A DNA stretch of 64,000 bases from Monodelphis domestica (taxonomy: Eukaryota > Chordata > Mammalia > Didelphimorphia > Didelphidae). Below the pieces are notes generated by a model, which made no database searches, had not been told where the DNA came from, and saw only the letters and a program-made list of their open reading frames with translations. The stretch is from positions 14,471,255 to 14,535,254 of the forward strand of contig NC_077232.1 in assembly GCF_027887165.1 (NCBI RefSeq). Reading direction: 5' to 3'. The stretch's first letter is position 1. The number at the start of each line of letters is the position of its first letter. The translations under genes were made by a program, and so were the position numbers. Below, piece after piece: positions 60,663 through 64,000 of the stretch.

Positions 60663-61490
60663 ATGATGTGGTTACCAGGGATTTAAATACTAAATCCAAA
60701 GAAATGTTGTTTACAATTTATTTACAAAATGTAGATAGAGTGAAGCAAGAAATCAGAGCAAGGATAAGGTAAGATCTCTCTCCTGAGAAGTTACTACTCC
60801 CAGCCCCTCCAGGCATGGAGAATTAGTTTCAACTCCCCTTGGCAAAGCTGAAGACCTGGGAAGTTTCTCAAGAGGAATAGCTCTTTCCTGAGGCCAGGCT
60901 CTTTAGAGAAAAGCAGGCAGTTAAGAGTCAACTTTCTCACTCACCATGTGTCAGTCCAGACAGCAGATCCTTTTGTCCCCATTCACCAGCCTCAACTTGA
61001 AAACATAAAGAATTTCCCTCCAGCAGAAGTGGAAATTGAAGTTGAATTCCTCTCCAAGAATTCTCTACTCTGTATAGTATTCTCTCTTTTAAAGCTATTT
61101 TCTCTTAAGTCACTTCCCCCAATTCGACCTCTACCAATCACAGCTGACCCTCTGCTCTAGGACTGCCCAGGAGGCAGTTAGCCAATTCTGATTTGTTACC
61201 CACTATTTCACATGTGAGTCACAGACCTCCCACGAAATGATTAAGTGGGATGTTTACACCTTTGGTGATAAGATCTAACATAGGCAGATTTTCCCACTCA
61301 ACTTTAAATATTGTGTTTGCACTTTTTGTGATTGAATCTAAAAGTAGGCAGGTCTCCATACTTAACTTTTAAACAGAATATTTACACTTATGGGACTAAA
61401 ATCTAAAAATAGACATGAGTTACAATTTAAATCTTCACAATCAGGGAAGAGCCAAGTACCTTCATTGTTACAATCAGGGGAGAGATGAAT
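60663..61490 (-). mobile_element. LTR-like repeat (ERV fossil)
   Basis: Resembles 38380-39090 and 6320-7003 (CTCACTCACCATGTGTCAGTCC and nearby). Begins TGGTTACCAGGG after GATG and ends AATCTTCACA. 61230-61490 contains several degenerate copies of a unit with TTTACACTTTTGGTGAT and ATCTAAAAATAGGCAG. No target duplication found. Confidence 0.5.
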
Positions 61491-61629
61491 GCAATCTTCA
61501 CAGAAACCTTAAATGTTTCCAATTTTGCAAAGGCAAAAGGCTTTTTTGTAGAGAAGAGATCATGTTATATGACTTTTATTCTCTACAATGATATAGCACA
61601 GCTATATTGGATGTTTTTTAGTCGTTATA

Positions 61630-61631
61630 TG

Positions 61632-61669
<38 letters not shown>

Positions 61670-61682
61670 CTATATATATATT
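61630..61682. repeat. (TA)n microsatellite
   Basis: TA-rich tract with short interruptions. Confidence 0.9.
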
Positions 61683-61739
61683 TATGATTGGTGCTGCCCT
61701 CAAGTGATAGAAAGGTAGCACTGAAACTCAGCAGTAGGG

Positions 61740-62630
61740 GGAAAAATACTGAGTGCTAAATATTAGCCTCTAGTGGCAGAGATGAGGAGGTTTAAGTCAA
61801 GGATTATGGACTAGTTTTAGGGGTGAGTACTCCTCTTAGTTGAAGTGGGAAGAGGCTGGTTTTTGTTTGTTTTTTTGTTTTGTTTTGCTAAGAGGGAATA
61901 AAGGAAGATTGGTGGGGTGTCTTGGAAAAAGGACTTAGGAGAGAGGACAGTATCCTCCTGAAAAGAAAAAAAATGGATCCCCCTTCTCTGGGATGGGGTC
62001 TGGGGCAGGAAGTTTAAAACTTTCCAGCAGCAGCAATAGCAAGCAGCGGTAACAACAGAAGGAGTTTTCAAGAACAGCCTCTGTGAGGAAAGGACCCAGC
62101 TATCCAGCTCTCCTGGTGGGCAGCTGCAGGCAATTAAACCTGAAAACACTTTGAAGGGTTTCCCCAAAGGAGAAGGGAGAAGGAAGAGGAGAGAGGGGAG
62201 AAGGGAGAGGCAAAATCATGGCAGGAGAAGAAATCTAGTTCCTCTAGTTCTAAAATCCCTTTGTGGTTGCCAAATTTTTGTAGGATTTTAATAATATTTA
62301 AAAGAGAAGGAAAAGAAAAATAAAGGTTATTTCACTCAAGTGAGCAGAGCAAACAGAGCCAGAGACTCACACTTGCAGCACGTTACCAAAAGCACAAGCT
62401 CTGAAAAGAGTCCCATGGTGTGGGGCTCAGCCAAATTCATATCCCAAGCATCCTTTTGTCAAATGAGGATATAACTTAAAAGGATGTTGGGAATGTAGCT
62501 CAGGTGTGGCAAATTTTCCATCTGCACAATAGGCACCATAAGAGACATTCAAAGAGAACAAATTGGTGCATTTTGAGGTCTATATTCTCCTTGTATCCCC
62601 AAATGCAAAAGCCTGTCTTAGAGATAGCAG
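61740..62630 (-). mobile_element. Possible ERV leader, tRNA-Arg primer site and 5' LTR start (fossil)
   Basis: AATCCCTTTGTGGTTGCCA at about 62253-62271 matches, with one mismatch, the 3' end of tRNA-Arg read on the plus strand, so a minus-strand element's primer site is likely. 61740-62250 would be leader. The LTR would begin just after (TGTAGGATTTTAATA) and run to about 62630; its far end is not defined. Confidence 0.45.
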
Positions 62631-64000
62631 AGTTCTTTAGTTAAAAGAGTGCAAGTGTGCGCATAAGATGTCCTAGGCAAAATTGCACTGGGTTTTGCCT
62701 AGAGTGCAAAATCTAGGTTTTGTGTCATCAGAGGGTTCAGGGAATATCATGAAGAAAAGAATAGCCGATATCCAAAACCTGACTGCTCCAAAAACCAAAA
62801 TGATTTTTTGTGACATATTTTGTAAAAAACAAGGCATTTTCTTAGATAATCATCATTTACTCCAATTCTGATATACTAATAATTGGGAAAATATTGCTGC
62901 TTTTTATTATATACATTTCTCTGCATATGAGTATTTATTTTAGCACAGTTACATTAACTTAACTCCAATTTATTATATTTATTTGGGCCTGGCTCACAAT
63001 CCTATGAATAGTATGAAGCTTATAAACAATATCTCATTGATCAGTTTTGTTTTAACTTCTAACAACAAATGTATACTGATCAAAATATTTGATATTGCAC
63101 ATGAATAAACATATACACAGTTGCATCAATGATACATTTATCTCATAACAGGGAGAGAAGCCATTAATGAAAATTGGGTTATATGTCTTAATCCTACCTC
63201 CTAGAGTAACTGGTTGCTTTGGTGGACATGTTGGGAACCTGGAGCTATACGGAATCATCTTAGCCTAGTAGAATTCATAAAATAAGCTCATATATATGAG
63301 TACAGAAAGCCTAGATTTTGTATAAGTGTATTTAAAATACAATTATACAGCATATTTGCTATGGAGTAAAGTTCTACAGGATCAGTCATTACAGGACATA
63401 TTGGAAGTTTGAAGAATTTTACTCAGCAGTCACTAAAATAAATTTTTGGGATAAAGATATGAATTTCTTATAAAGACTAATAATGAGGGAGAGAAACTTA
63501 CATACCAACTGAGATATATTTATTATAAAATCAGGAGAAAGAAGTTTTTCCAGGTAACAGATGATTGAGAAAAAAATGCAAAAAATATGTAGTTCTGTAT
63601 GGATAGTGCCAAGAGCAGTAAATAACCTGTTTTTATTGGGGAAAATGAGATTGCTCAGAGGTAATTATAAAATATTTTATCTCTACTAAAGTGTTTGAAA
63701 GAGGAACACTGAAGAATAGATACAAACCCAGCTCTGAGAACATGGGCAAATGAGAAACTCCAATAGAAAAATGGCTGCTGTGAAGATTGGATTTGGCTGT
63801 CTCCTGATTGTAGCAATGAATTTACTTAAGCTCTTCCTTGGCAATGAAGATAAAATTATAATCCCCTATCTATTTTTAGATTTTAATCCTCATAAGTGTT
63901 AACTCAATATTTAATGTAGATCTACCTATTTTAACTGCAAAAATGTGTTGACTAACTACAAAAAGTTGTTAACTAACTACAAAATTTGTAAACACCCATT
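62631..64000. other. Unassigned DNA with a V2R-intron-like stretch
   Basis: About 62930-63090 resembles 29650-29840 in intron 3 of the intact receptor. Nothing else is recognised, and no V2R exon is visible. Confidence 0.45.

Noticed and set aside
62249-62272. tRNA-Arg gene
   Set aside because: Only the 3' acceptor/T-arm end is matched. No anticodon or D arm is present, so it is a retroviral primer site.

Overview
This is AT-rich vertebrate nuclear DNA, almost certainly from a marsupial (opossum-like). The evidence is a vomeronasal type-2 receptor (V2R) locus, several L1 copies that share one marsupial-style 3' end, and three copies of a SINE resembling the marsupial SINE1/WALLSI type. There are no bacterial genes, tRNA genes, rRNA genes or CRISPR arrays. 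The species cannot be fixed from the sequence alone.

The main result is a complete, apparently intact six-exon V2R gene on the + strand (20406-40242). All six exons are open, every intron is GT-AG, the phases agree (2,0,0,0,1), and the exons add up to 2589 nt, or 862 residues. It has a signal peptide, a Venus-flytrap ligand domain, a nine-cysteine linker and a seven-helix domain ending in a PKCY motif. Upstream lies a broken relative (2940-8138). It keeps most of exon 3 and all of exon 6, carries frameshifts in both, and has no exons 1, 2, 4 or 5. Between its two exons sits sequence that matches the 5' flank of the intact gene.

The two receptor loci belong to a duplicated landscape. 2015-3660 matches 26620-28250, 3690-4918 matches parts of 18690-21045, 6018-10500 matches 38070-43690, and 1-1260 matches 45340-53412 without its L1. 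Repeats present in only one copy (a compact L1 at 41014, a full-length L1 at 45418, a solo LTR at 35765) are therefore probably younger than the duplication.

Retroelements fill most of the rest. They include one full-length but decayed L1 (45418-52190), several truncated L1s with clear target-site duplications, and a compact L1 that keeps both ends but has lost both ORFs. There are also several broken gammaretrovirus-like proviral fossils (minus strand 8903-14978 and 42147-52546, plus strand 53413-59130), some with a primer-binding site matching tRNA-Arg, and solo LTRs with 4-bp target duplications. A 1.25-kb repeat pair (17210-18480 and 59131-60378) remains unclassified. No clearly new biological system is visible. 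The most interesting items are the intact receptor, the chimeric pseudogene, the ORF-less L1 and the unclassified repeat pair.
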